The position numbers were made by a program, and so were the translations under genes. 64,000 nucleotides of DNA from JANWWM01 sp046292465 (GTDB lineage Bacteria; Bacteroidota; Chlorobiia; Chlorobiales; Thermochlorobacteraceae). The notes below the pieces were generated by a model. That model worked only from the letters and a program-made list of their open reading frames with translations. It did no database searches and was not told the DNA's origin. The DNA is taken from positions 35,571-99,570 of the forward strand of contig JBKBRB010000008.1 in NCBI GenBank assembly GCA_046292465.1. Direction: 5' to 3'. This document shows positions 17,616 to 26,659 of this stretch, in pieces; position 1 is the stretch's first letter; the number at the start of each line of letters is the position of its first letter.

Positions 17616-19700
17616 TTAGAGTTCAACTTCGACTTTGTTTTTTTCATCAGCGAAAACGCGGAAGGTCATTTTTTCTTTTTCGTCTTTGCGTTCATAGCCC
17701 CAAATCATCGCGAGTGCTTCCAGTTGTGTTTCCATGCTAAACTCTTGAGATTCGCCCATATAAACCTCCGACACGCCAAGTTCTTTGGCGGTATTGACGA
17801 TGCTATAAAACGCATTATAGCCCGGCACAATCAACGGAATAACAGGCTTGCCAATATCTTCGGCAAGGTTGACGACATCGGTGAAAAGTCGCCGTTCGTC
17901 GCGAAGCATTTCTGTGTCAAAGGACTGCCCGTTTTTCGGATTCAAGATACGCACGCGCATCACAACAACATCGACCTCATCGGTATCGGTCTGTTCCAAG
18001 CAGTTGACAAGGTGCTCTAAGTTCGCACGATTTTTTACTGCCACCAAAACCCGTTTCGGCTTTTCAGAGCCGATTTCTTCAGGCGTAATTTTCAGTCCAA
18101 TTTCTTGATTGAACTTCTCGAGCTGTTGAAGTTCTTCGAGCGAGAGCGCGTCTTTGTGGCGAGTGCGTTTATGGGCTTCTTTGGCGCGTCGATTAAGCCG
18201 CTCGGAGATGCTAAACAGCAAAAGGAAAAACAGCGTGAACAAAACGCCTGAAACCGTCGCAACAGATTTTGTAAAAAGATTCATCACCGCAACGCTGACC
18301 AACACCATCAGCACGAGCAAAATGCCAAAAGGAAACTCGACTTGGTTAAACTTCAAGTTCAGAGGCACTTTGAAGCGGCGCGGTCGACGGTCTTTGAAGC
18401 GAAGCACCATCATGGAAAACGCATTAAAAACGAAACTCCAAATCACGCCAAAGGCGTAGGCTTCGCCGAGCAGATACACATCGCCGCCGCTAAGCAAAAT
18501 CGTCGTGAGTTGGAAAAGGGTAATCATATTGATCATGCGATAGGTCGTTCCGAATTGCTTATGCGGCTCGCGAAACCAATCTGCCAAAATGCCGTCTTCA
18601 GCCACGCGATTGAGCACGCCATTTGCCCCGACAAAAGAAGTGTTCACCGCGCCCGACAAAATCAAAAATCCAACCACAACCACGAAGGCTTGCAAGCCGA
18701 GTTTAACTTCATCAGGACCGACGACATTCATCGCCAAGCCTGCAAGCAGGTTATCGGCATATTGCGAAATGCGCACCTCGTCAGGAATAATCATCACGGC
18801 AAGAAACGAGAACGCGCCTGTAAAGGTGATGCTCACAACGAAAATCACGAAGCCTGCAAGTTTGAGATTGCGCAGCTTCGGAGCTTCAATTTCGCGATAA
18901 ACTTGCGCCAGCGATTCTTCGCCCGACATGGCGAGCATAGAGTGCCCAAGCGCAATCAAAATTCCAATCGTGCCCAAAACTTCACCTGAAAGCAGTTGCT
19001 CGCCCAAATGAAAATGGGTCAAAAATCCAAGCGATTCTTCGTTGAATTGAAGGGTGAATTTGGGAAGAGTGAACCCGCGCACATAGAGCGTAATGCCGCA
19101 CCAAACAAGCATAATCACAATCATCACAACCGTGATTTGCATAATGCGAAGCGCGTTTTCCGATGATTCGCTCATGCCTTTTGTATTAACACGCCAAAAA
19201 TAGAGCACAATGCAAATGGCGATAATCTGCGCGGAAAGATTAACAGGAAGCGAAATGCCAAGTTGGAACTCCGCCGAAAGGCTGTTGAGCAATCCAACGA
19301 GATACTGACCCGCAGAAACCGAACTAATCGGACCTGTCAGCACATAGTCGAACATCAACGCCGAGACGGCGACTTTGGCGAACTTTTCGCCGAGCGAATT
19401 GCGCACCACACGATAAACGCCTCCGCGCGTGAACATTGAGCACGACTCGATATACACAAGCCGAACCGCGTAAGCGAAAATCATCACGCTCAAAATGAAA
19501 TACGGAGCCGCTTCGCCAATCGCGCGCTCGGTAATTCCACCGATGTAATACGCCGTCGAGGCAAGGTCGCTCAAAACAATAGCGGCGGCGCGCCAAAACG
19601 AAATGAAGGAGAGCATCACCGAAGTAACCACCACCACCTTTACGCCCTGTTGTGATTCAGGCGAAAGCGATGTGCTTCGGGAACGGTCAGATGTGTTCAT
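17616..19700 (-). CDS. APC-superfamily amino acid permease with USP-like C-terminus
   Basis: About 694 residues from the ATG at 19700; a TTG at 19730 would add ten residues and neither start has a good ribosome binding site. Residues about 25-520 contain around twelve transmembrane helices of an APC permease (SVMLSFISFWRAAAIVLSDL, ALGHSMLAMSGEESLAQVYR). After a basic linker, residues about 545-680 resemble a universal-stress-protein-like cytoplasmic domain (KRVLVAVKNRANLEHLVNCL). This architecture is known among bacterial APC transporters. Substrate unknown. First gene of the unit leading to the Fur-family regulator and hemC. Confidence 0.88.
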   Translation of the reverse strand: MNTSDRSRSTSLSPESQQGVKVVVVTSVMLSFISFWRAAAIVLSDLASTAYYIGGITERAIGEAAPYFILSVMIFAYAVRLVYIESCSMFTRGGVYRVVRNSLGEKFAKVAVSALMFDYVLTGPISSVSAGQYLVGLLNSLSAEFQLGISLPVNLSAQIIAICIVLYFWRVNTKGMSESSENALRIMQITVVMIVIMLVWCGITLYVRGFTLPKFTLQFNEESLGFLTHFHLGEQLLSGEVLGTIGILIALGHSMLAMSGEESLAQVYREIEAPKLRNLKLAGFVIFVVSITFTGAFSFLAVMIIPDEVRISQYADNLLAGLAMNVVGPDEVKLGLQAFVVVVGFLILSGAVNTSFVGANGVLNRVAEDGILADWFREPHKQFGTTYRMINMITLFQLTTILLSGGDVYLLGEAYAFGVIWSFVFNAFSMMVLRFKDRRPRRFKVPLNLKFNQVEFPFGILLVLMVLVSVAVMNLFTKSVATVSGVLFTLFFLLLFSISERLNRRAKEAHKRTRHKDALSLEELQQLEKFNQEIGLKITPEEIGSEKPKRVLVAVKNRANLEHLVNCLEQTDTDEVDVVVMRVRILNPKNGQSFDTEMLRDERRLFTDVVNLAEDIGKPVIPLIVPGYNAFYSIVNTAKELGVSEVYMGESQEFSMETQLEALAMIWGYERKDEKEKMTFRVFADEKNKVEVEL

Positions 19701-20008
19701 AGTGAAAGAAAAACTGCTTTTCTCCGTCAAAAATGATTTGATGGAAAACTTGCAAAGGTATCAAAATCGGCGGAGAATTTCGGCAGTGATGTGGCGCAAG
19801 AGAGAGATGAAGAAGTGAGACGATAAATACTCGCTGCAAAGGTTTGTTGCAGAATTGCGACAGTTCTTTGTGGAAAATGTCGGTAAAAAGAAACACGGTG
19901 CGCATTGCGGCGCAAAATCAAGCCTTTTCTTTGGCACGCGGTTTGAATTTCGTTATGCTAACCTCGCAACTGGCGCGAGTTTTTTCAACATTAAATCAAG
20001 TTACAAAA
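19701..20008 (+). other. divergent intergenic region
   Basis: About 300 bases between the permease (minus) and the VWA lipoprotein (plus). One small hairpin, CTCGC-AACTGGC-GCGAG followed by six T (about 19963-19985), sits 24 bases before the VWA start and could be an attenuator or terminator of a short leader. Otherwise no RNA gene or convincing ORF. Confidence 0.35.
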
Positions 20009-21127
20009 ATGAAAAAAGTGGAATCTAAAACGGCACTGAAAAAGTTGTTCATGTTGCTCTTGCTGCTCACAAGCGTTGCCTTCTATGCCTGTAAAGAGGA
20101 AGACAATCCCGCCAATAACGATGACGGTCCTAACAGCGACATTCCTGCCGACCCCAGCGGAAGCGCGCCTGCGCCAACAATTAACAACGTTCGCCCCGCG
20201 GCAACCTTCGCCAAAACGCCGGGAAATGAAAGTCGGATTCGCATTTCACTTTTAGGCGTCATCAATCCGACCACCGGACAGCCGATTGAATTTGTAGGCA
20301 ATCAAAATCTTTATGTAACCGAAGACAACACGCTCAAAGGCATTAAACTGACGCGCGTTAGTGCAGGAAATTCGCTCGGCGTAGATGTTGTCTTTACGGT
20401 AGACAATTCAGGAAGCATGTTTGAAGAAGCCGATTCGATTGCGGCGAAAATCATTGCCTTTGCCAACACGTTGCAAGCGTCGGGCTTAAATTTGCGTGTC
20501 GGCTGTGTAGGCTACGACGGTCCTGTAACGGGCGCATTAGATTTAACCGCACCTGAAAGTTTGCGCGTGTATCTCAACCGTGCAACGGGCACAAGCCGCA
20601 CAAGAGGATTCGGCGGTCCGAACGCACAAGCCTTGCAACAAGCGGCGCAAGGACAAAATGCGGGCGTCTTCGGTGAAAACGGCATTGTCGCCATTCGCTA
20701 TGCCGATTCGCTCTTCGCTTGGCGACAAGGCACGCAGCGCGTTTATATCAACTTCACCGATGAACCCACACAACCCGGACAGCGTGTATGGTATTCCACC
20801 GATGGTTTCTTAGCCAGTTGGAACAACCAACGCGGCACGATTCACACCGTTTGGAGCGGCGGCGACACCACAAACTTCGGAACGGAAGTCGCACTTTCGC
20901 GCGAAAAGCCATGGCGACTTTCTTTCGGAACAGGCGGCACCTTGAAAGTCATTCGCTCCGACGCTCGCGACCTCGACCTCACTACACTGCCCGTTACCGT
21001 CGCGCTTCAAAACAGTTGGCTGGTTGAGTTCCGTAGCGCAAATCCAAATGTGCCACACACATTGAAAATCACCGTCAAAACCAATTCGGCGGACGGCGAG
21101 ACGCGCTACGAAAACGTAAGTTACTGA
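20009..21127 (+). CDS. von Willebrand factor A domain lipoprotein
   Basis: 372 residues from MKKVESKTALKKLF; earlier in-frame starts give no signal peptide. Lipobox FYAC, then an acidic linker (CKEEDNPANNDDGP), a Pro/Ala stretch and a VWA fold with MIDAS motif DNSGSM at about residues 130-135, which binds divalent metal and mediates protein contacts. The remainder continues the VWA domain and ends in a beta region. A surface or periplasmic adhesion or assembly role is likely but no partner is visible. A strong terminator follows. Confidence 0.82.
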   Translation: MKKVESKTALKKLFMLLLLLTSVAFYACKEEDNPANNDDGPNSDIPADPSGSAPAPTINNVRPAATFAKTPGNESRIRISLLGVINPTTGQPIEFVGNQNLYVTEDNTLKGIKLTRVSAGNSLGVDVVFTVDNSGSMFEEADSIAAKIIAFANTLQASGLNLRVGCVGYDGPVTGALDLTAPESLRVYLNRATGTSRTRGFGGPNAQALQQAAQGQNAGVFGENGIVAIRYADSLFAWRQGTQRVYINFTDEPTQPGQRVWYSTDGFLASWNNQRGTIHTVWSGGDTTNFGTEVALSREKPWRLSFGTGGTLKVIRSDARDLDLTTLPVTVALQNSWLVEFRSANPNVPHTLKITVKTNSADGETRYENVSY

Positions 21128-21154
21128 ACCTACTAAATCGCAAAAAACCAAGAC

Positions 21155-21183
21155 AAAGAGGCGAGAAAAAACTCGCCTCTTTT
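21155..21183 (+). terminator. terminator after the VWA lipoprotein gene
   Basis: AAAGAGGCGAG pairs perfectly with CTCGCCTCTTT around a loop of six A, ending in a short T run. It lies 28 bases after the stop. From here to 21410 no further gene is supported. Confidence 0.88.
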
Positions 21184-21410
21184 GATTTTCTCACGCGCAC
21201 TTCACAAAAAAGAAACTGCCGAAATAGAGTGTATGCGAAAAGCGACAACGGGCTTCATCTGTGTCGCAGAAATACAACAACACTTCGCCCAAACGTGCGG
21301 TTTTCGCGTCAATTTCCCCAAAAATCCTTTTGGCACAAAGTTGGATAAAAGAGCACATGACTTCCCACGAGAGGAAGATTGTTATCTCAACCATTAAATC
21401 TATTGAAACC

Positions 21411-21944
21411 ATGAAAAAGTTATCTCTCCTTTTCGGTCTCCTGCTGCTCGCGTCAAGCCTCATTGTAACGGGGTGCAAAAAAGATGAAAACCCTGCAGAT
21501 GGCGGTGGCGGCGGTAATACGTCATCAGGGGCAGGAACGATGAGCGCGAAAATTGACGGGCAAAATTGGTCGGCAGCAGCATTAGCACCAACACTGCCAG
21601 CGGCGCAAGCATTCTATTCAAACAATACGCTGACCGTAACGGGTAGCCGCATTGAAAGTGGAAGAACCTCAACAATGACGTTCTCAATTACCAACGTAAC
21701 TGGCACGGGTACATTTCAAATTCGCACAACGACAGGGTCAGCAAGCTACGCAGATGGTCCGACGGGTTCGCCACAAGCTTGGATAACTTTAGGCGACAAT
21801 GCCGGAACGGTCGAAATCACCACTTTTAACACGGGAAGCAAAATTGCATCAGGGACATTCCGTTTCACGCTTCAAAATCCAACAGCAAATCCCACGACGC
21901 GCGAAGTAACCGAAGGGCGTTTTGATGTCAAATGGAACAATTAA
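21411..21944 (+). CDS. DUF6252-like lipoprotein
   Basis: 177 residues from MKKLSLLFGL with lipobox VTGC and the same CKKDENPAD style linker as the preceding VWA lipoprotein, followed by a Gly-rich spacer. The mature domain begins GTMSAKIDGQNWSAAA, the typical opening of DUF6252-type beta-sandwich lipoproteins of Bacteroidota, and ends with a beta-strand GRFDVKWNN. Function unknown. The chosen start gives a clean signal peptide; the 50-residue upstream extension does not. Confidence 0.75.
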   Translation: MKKLSLLFGLLLLASSLIVTGCKKDENPADGGGGGNTSSGAGTMSAKIDGQNWSAAALAPTLPAAQAFYSNNTLTVTGSRIESGRTSTMTFSITNVTGTGTFQIRTTTGSASYADGPTGSPQAWITLGDNAGTVEITTFNTGSKIASGTFRFTLQNPTANPTTREVTEGRFDVKWNN

Positions 21945-21954
21945 CGAAGCAGGT

Positions 21955-21983
21955 AGAGGGGGAATCAATGGGGTTCTCCCTCT
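21955..21983 (+). terminator. hairpin between DUF6252-like and barrel genes
   Basis: AGAGGGGGAA pairs with TTCTCCCTCT (one G-T) around TCAATGGGG. There is no T tract after it, so it is more likely an mRNA processing or stabilising hairpin than a terminator. Confidence 0.35.
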
Positions 21984-22010
21984 CTCCCTAAACCCCAACT
22001 TGAACGAACA

Positions 22011-22667
22011 ATGATGAAATCTCTCTCAATCGGTTTGCTGATGCTGATTGCAAGTGCCGCAGTGCAGGCGCAACCATCGGACTTTGGCTATTCTTACTGG
22101 GGCGGCGGTGTGAGCATGGCAAGTCAGACGCAAGCGTATCAGCGTGGCGTATATGCGTCGCACGCAGGTGAGTATTACGGCGCAATGTTAGACGCAGGTT
22201 ACCTATTTGATGCAAAAGAGTTTGGCTTGAATATGGGAGCGCGGCGAACGATTGGCATTGCCTATAGCGGTCGGTTGCGCTTTGGCTGGGGCGGTTCAGA
22301 GAAAGCCGAAAAAGATGCGGACTTGCAAATCTCGAACGCCTTAGGCATTGGCTTTTTGACGGCAACACCGTTTCGTCAAGTCGTCTTTGGCTTCAAAGCC
22401 CTTGTGCCACTTGAGCTCGATGCGCGTTTGCCTGCCGCAGGCGTGTTCCTGAAACCGACGCTCGAAATTGGCGACTACTTTTTCGAGATTGGCTATTTGA
22501 TGTCCTTTGTCTCAAACCCGAATGCGCCGCAATATGGCGTATCGGTTGCCGAAGCGACGGCGATTAAAAAGTTTGATGATTATTTTGGCGTGGGGATTCG
22601 TTGCGAAATGCGAAAATCGGCACTTTCGGAGCAAGCCATGCGTGTGAGCCTTGTGGCGATGTTCTGA
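22011..22667 (+). CDS. exported small beta-barrel-like protein
   Basis: 218 residues with a cleavable signal peptide ending in VQAQ (about residue 21). The mature chain alternates Gly/aromatic strands (FGYSYWGGGVSMAS, SGRLRFGWGG, YFFEIGYLMSF) and ends RVSLVAMF, with a C-terminal Phe typical of outer-membrane barrels. No named family recognised. It follows the DUF6252-like lipoprotein by 66 bases. Confidence 0.65.
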   Translation: MMKSLSIGLLMLIASAAVQAQPSDFGYSYWGGGVSMASQTQAYQRGVYASHAGEYYGAMLDAGYLFDAKEFGLNMGARRTIGIAYSGRLRFGWGGSEKAEKDADLQISNALGIGFLTATPFRQVVFGFKALVPLELDARLPAAGVFLKPTLEIGDYFFEIGYLMSFVSNPNAPQYGVSVAEATAIKKFDDYFGVGIRCEMRKSALSEQAMRVSLVAMF

Positions 22668-22773
22668 AATCTGAAAAGGCGTATCGCAAAGTCAGGTCAG
22701 TTTCCCTTATCACCCCAAAACATCTCTTTCGTATATTCGCCCGTCAATTTTAACGCAATTTTATCTCAACATC

Positions 22774-23869
22774 ATGTTTGACCTTGAACGCGAAAAACTT
22801 ACCACCCTTTCCGAAAGATTAGAACAATTGCGGAGGTTTCTTTGACATCGATAAGAAACTTGAAACCATCAAATCGCTCGAGGTAAAAACCGCCGCGCCT
22901 GACTTCTGGGACGATAATGTCGCCGCACAGAAAATTCTCAAAGAAATTAGCGAACTAAAATCTTGGACTGAAGCCTACGAAAAACTTCAAGCCAAACTTA
23001 ACGGCGAAAAAGAATCGATGGACGTTGCCGAAGAACTCGGTGAAGAAGGCTATATCGCCGAAGCCCAAAAAAATCTCGAGGCGTTGGAAAAAGAAATCAC
23101 GTCGCTCGAGTTCCGAAATATGCTCTCAGGCGAAGACGATAAGCGCAATGCCATTCTTACTATTCATGCAGGTGCAGGCGGCACTGAAGCGCAAGACTGG
23201 GCGGAAATGCTCTACCGAATGTATATGCGCTGGGCAGAACGACGCGGCTTCAAAGTTTATACCGATGATTATCAAGAAGGCGAAGGTGCAGGCATTAAAA
23301 CCGCAACGCTTGAAATTCAAGGCGACTATGCCTACGGCTACCTGAAAGCCGAGAACGGCGTGCATCGATTGGTGCGCGTTTCACCCTTCGACGCCAATGC
23401 GCGTCGCCATACGTCGTTTGCCAGCGTCTTTGCGTATCCCGAAGCCCCGCCCGATGTCGATATCGAAATCCGCAAAGAAGACTTACAAATCGATACGTTC
23501 CGAAGTGGTGGCAAAGGCGGTCAGAATGTCAATAAAGTTGAAACGGCGGTGCGAATCACGCACATTCCGACAGGCATTGTGGTCGCATGTCAGCAGGAGC
23601 GTTCTCAATTTCAAAACAAAGAGCGTGCGCTGAAAATGCTTCGCTCTCAACTCTATCAAAAGCGGCGCGAAGAAGAAGAAGCCAAAAGGCGTGAAATCGA
23701 AGGCAAGAAACGCAAAATCGAATGGGGCTCGCAAATCCGAAGTTACGTCTTCGACGACCGCCGTGTCAAAGACCACCGCACCAACTATGAACGCTTCGAT
23801 GTGGAAAACGTGATGGACGGCGATATTGACGATTTCATCGAACGCTATTTGATGGAGTTCGGAGATTAA
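22774..23869 (+). CDS. prfB: peptide chain release factor 2 (programmed +1 frameshift)
   Basis: RF2 terminates translation at UGA and UAA. The gene is split: an ATG at 22774 opens 23 codons ending CTT followed by in-frame TGA (22843-22845), and the rest continues in the +1 frame from GAC at 22844. Joined length is about 364 residues, matching E. coli RF2. The codon-recognition tripeptide SPF is at 203-205 and the catalytic GGQ at 248-250 (GGKGGQNVNK). Low RF2 makes the ribosome pause at UGA and shift, giving autoregulation. The class II aldolase follows 6 bases later. Confidence 0.96.
22832..22846 (+). promoter_or_regulatory. prfB: prfB +1 frameshift site
   Basis: GGAGG (internal Shine-Dalgarno-like), a three-base spacer TTT, then slippery CTT, stop TGA and C. 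This matches the classical RF2 arrangement of SD-like element, CTT and TGAC. The ribosome slips from CUU to UUU and reads GAC next. Confidence 0.94.
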
Positions 23870-23875
23870 AGCGCA

Positions 23876-24640
23876 ATGAATCACATGCATCAAGAAACAC
23901 TTGCCGAAGTCGCAAGAAAGTGTGCGCAGTTCGGGTTTGTCGCCAGTTACGACGGCAATGTGAGTTTGCGTGCCGAAGAAGGGATTTACATCACGGCAAC
24001 GCGCACGCTGAAAGCCCATGCAACGCCCGACGATGTATGCCTAATTTCGCTTGACGGAAAACTTCTCGAGGGCAAGCGACCTGCCTCAACGGAAAGCATG
24101 ATGCACCTTTATCTTTATCAAGCGCGTCCTGATGTGAAGGGCATTGTGCATACGCACCCGCCTGCCACGACGGCGTTTGCCGTTGCTCGAAGAGCACTCG
24201 ACCTTGCTGTGTTCCCCGAAGTGATTTTGGATATTGGTCCTGTGCCGCTTGCCGATTACGCAACGCCCAGCACTGACGAAGTGCCTCGCTCGCTTGCGCC
24301 GTTTGTTCAATGGGCAAATGCGATGTTGCTTGCCAATCACGGCGTTGTAGTGTTAGGCGGTGATGTGCATGAAGCGTTGTATCGAACTGAAAAGTTAGAG
24401 CATGCCGCAAAAACGCTCATCTATGCCGAAATGCTTGGCGGCATTGTGCCGCTCACGAAGCCCGAAGTGGATTACCTTTACGAAACGCATAAAGAGTTTG
24501 AGCGGCGCGGCATCTTCGCTGACTTTCAAAAAGAATCTTGCAAATGCCAAACCGAAAAACTCGTTTGCAAAACATGCGATGAAAAATCGGACTTGGATTT
24601 CATCAAGCAAACCGCAGAGAAAATTCTCAAACGGCTTTAA
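23876..24640 (+). CDS. class II aldolase/adducin family protein with cysteine tail
   Basis: 254 residues. Residues 1-205 are a class II aldolase of the L-fuculose-phosphate aldolase type: DGNVSLR, the zinc ligands HTHPP and a later His in LLANHGVVV, with E at TES. These enzymes cleave sugar phosphates or act as methylthioribulose-phosphate dehydratases; which applies is unclear. Unusual is a C-terminal extension with C223, C225, C232 and C235 (CKC...CKTC), a possible extra metal site. It is close behind prfB and likely cotranscribed. Confidence 0.85.
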   Translation: MNHMHQETLAEVARKCAQFGFVASYDGNVSLRAEEGIYITATRTLKAHATPDDVCLISLDGKLLEGKRPASTESMMHLYLYQARPDVKGIVHTHPPATTAFAVARRALDLAVFPEVILDIGPVPLADYATPSTDEVPRSLAPFVQWANAMLLANHGVVVLGGDVHEALYRTEKLEHAAKTLIYAEMLGGIVPLTKPEVDYLYETHKEFERRGIFADFQKESCKCQTEKLVCKTCDEKSDLDFIKQTAEKILKRL

Positions 24641-24706
24641 TCTCGATAAGATTTGCACTAAATTCTGACAACTTCATCATCTTTCACACTCAACCATTTA
24701 GAACCA

Positions 24707-24994
24707 ATGGCAGTCTCAAAAGCCGATGTCGACTACATTGCAACGCTTGCGCGACTTTCGTTCAACGATGCAGAAAAAGAAGCCATGATGCATGACCTCA
24801 ACGAGATACTAACCTACGTTGAAAAACTCAATGAATTAAACACGGAAAACATTGAGCCGCTTGCCAACATGGGCGATAGAACCAATGTGCTCCGCGAGGA
24901 TAAACTCGTGCCATCAATTTCCAATCAAGACGCGCTCAAAAACGCGCCTGATTTTCAAGACCGATTTTTCAAAGTGCCAAAAGTAATTGGCTGA
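24707..24994 (+). CDS. gatC: Asp-tRNA(Asn)/Glu-tRNA(Gln) amidotransferase subunit C
   Basis: 95 residues with the GatC signature DVDYIATLARLSFNDAEKE and ILTYVEKLNELNTENIEP, ending FKVPKVIG. GatC stabilises the GatA-GatB complex that amidates misacylated Glu-tRNA(Gln) or Asp-tRNA(Asn). gatA and gatB are not in the window. Normal family length. Confidence 0.95.
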   Translation: MAVSKADVDYIATLARLSFNDAEKEAMMHDLNEILTYVEKLNELNTENIEPLANMGDRTNVLREDKLVPSISNQDALKNAPDFQDRFFKVPKVIG

Positions 24995-25026
24995 TTGTCT
25001 CAAAAAAACTAACTGTAATTTATGCT

Positions 25027-26364
25027 ATGAATCGTTTGTCAAAACTTCTCGTCGCGTTCTTACTCACCACCTCGTCAAGCCTTTTTGCGCAAAGCAAAGC
25101 CGTTGAAAAAAACATTTCCGATGTGGCTGATGGTGTTGTTCAACTTGAAATTTACAACAACGATAACAAGCCCTTCACGCCCATTACGGGACTTGTGCTC
25201 ACCAAAGCCGGCGTGATTGCCACCAGTGCCAGCGCGATTGAAAAAGCTACATGGATCGGTGTAAAAATTGACAGCAAAGAATACTTCGCGACCGATGTGG
25301 CGGTGGTCGATGAAACAAACGATGTGGCGCTCATTCGCATCAATGCAAGCGACTTAACGCCCGTTGCCAAAACAGGCGCAACGGCGAAAGGCAAAACCGT
25401 CTATGAACTGACCAACAACGGCAAAGAAATCAGTTATTCTGAAGGCGAAGCGGGCAAGCCTGAAAGGGTCGGCAAGGCGCGCGTCTTGACCGCGTCGTTC
25501 AAATGGACATTTAGTCAAAACGGCGGCGCACTGCTCAACGCACAAGGCAAATTGGCGGGTATGATTAGCACCAAACTCGGCGGCGCGACGCCAATCGCTG
25601 TCGTTAAGGCTCAAACAAGAAAACTCAAAAAATTAAAAGCCCCAGTTAGAACGCTGGCGCAAACGAAGCCCGTGCTCGGACCCGAAGTGAGAAAAACCTT
25701 TTATGCGAATGGCGTGATTCAATCGGAACGCACTTACTTGCTCGATAAACTCGAAGGCATCTCCAAGTTCTACACCGAAGATGGAAAATTGGCGATTGAG
25801 GAAGAATACAAAAATAATCTGCGTGAAGGCTATTCACGCGAGTTTTATCCAAGCGGCAAAGTGCGAAGCGAAGCCATCTATAAAGCCGGCAAGAAAAACG
25901 GACCGTTCAAAACCTTTTACGAAGACGGCAATGTAGAATCGGAAGCCACTTACGAAAACGATGTGCTCGTCGGAACAATAAAGCTCTATTCTTACTACCC
26001 ATCAGGCGTGTTGAAAGAAGAATCAACAGCGAACGCCGAAGGGCAACTTGTCGGCAAAAAGCGCATTTATTTTGAGAGCGGAATGCTTGCCGCCGAAGAA
26101 AATTATGCTAATGGAAAACTTGATGGAGTGCGTCGCACGTATTACGACAACGGATTTTTAGAGAGGTCTCAAACATGGCGTCAGGGCTTTCAATATGGTG
26201 AAGAGAAAGTTTATTTTGCAGACGGTAAGCGCAAAGAAGAAAACAAATTCAACGACGCGGGCGTGATGATTGAAAGCAAAGTTTATGATGAACGCGGCAG
26301 AAAAATCGAGGACTTAGATGCAGGCGAAATCGCTGAACGCAACAGAAAGCGACAAGGCAATTAA
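25027..26364 (+). CDS. exported pseudo-HtrA protease domain with YwqK/MORN-like repeats
   Basis: 445 residues with signal peptide ending LFAQ. Residues about 28-200 look like a trypsin/HtrA domain, but the catalytic positions are changed: the motif that normally reads TNAHV is TSASAI (His replaced by S69), D99 in NDVALIRI is kept, and the serine motif GNSGGPL is SQNGGALL (Ser replaced by N165). From about 218 to 430 there are around eight 22-24-residue YwqK/MORN-variant repeats (KTFYEDGNVESEATY, KFYTEDGKLAIEEEY). The protein is therefore probably a non-catalytic binding module. The 3' end overlaps the DUF167 gene by 47 bases. Confidence 0.8.
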   Translation: MNRLSKLLVAFLLTTSSSLFAQSKAVEKNISDVADGVVQLEIYNNDNKPFTPITGLVLTKAGVIATSASAIEKATWIGVKIDSKEYFATDVAVVDETNDVALIRINASDLTPVAKTGATAKGKTVYELTNNGKEISYSEGEAGKPERVGKARVLTASFKWTFSQNGGALLNAQGKLAGMISTKLGGATPIAVVKAQTRKLKKLKAPVRTLAQTKPVLGPEVRKTFYANGVIQSERTYLLDKLEGISKFYTEDGKLAIEEEYKNNLREGYSREFYPSGKVRSEAIYKAGKKNGPFKTFYEDGNVESEATYENDVLVGTIKLYSYYPSGVLKEESTANAEGQLVGKKRIYFESGMLAAEENYANGKLDGVRRTYYDNGFLERSQTWRQGFQYGEEKVYFADGKRKEENKFNDAGVMIESKVYDERGRKIEDLDAGEIAERNRKRQGN

Positions 26365-26659
26365 GCGCGCTCTCAAGGAAAAATCAGGAACGCTCTATGT
26401 TTCTGTTTATCTTCAACCCAAAGCCTCCAAGACGGAATTTGCAGGCATGCATGGCGATGCGCTAAAAGTGCGCGTCGCCGCCCCTGCAGTTGAAAACGCC
26501 GCCAACGAAGCCTGCCTTGAATTTTTCTCAAAGGTCGCGCATATTCCAAAAAGCAACGTCATGCTTCATTCAGGTAAAACCTCGCGCAATAAAGTCATTG
26601 CGCTTGAAGGGATTTCCACAGAACAATTTCTTCAAAACTTCGCAACACATGCGCGTTAG
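26318..26659 (+). CDS. DUF167 (YggU) family protein
   Basis: 113 residues. Core YVSVYLQPKASKTEF, LKVRVAAPAVENAANEACLEF and GKTSRNKVIAL match the DUF167 family, whose function is unknown. The only suitable ATG lies 47 bases inside the preceding gene, so the two genes overlap in different frames. Its end overlaps lpxK's end by four bases, convergent. Confidence 0.87.
   Translation: MQAKSLNATESDKAIKRALKEKSGTLYVSVYLQPKASKTEFAGMHGDALKVRVAAPAVENAANEACLEFFSKVAHIPKSNVMLHSGKTSRNKVIALEGISTEQFLQNFATHAR

Noticed and set aside
18342..18989. 215-residue plus-strand frame
   Set aside because: Antisense to the APC permease helices; no start signal or family match.
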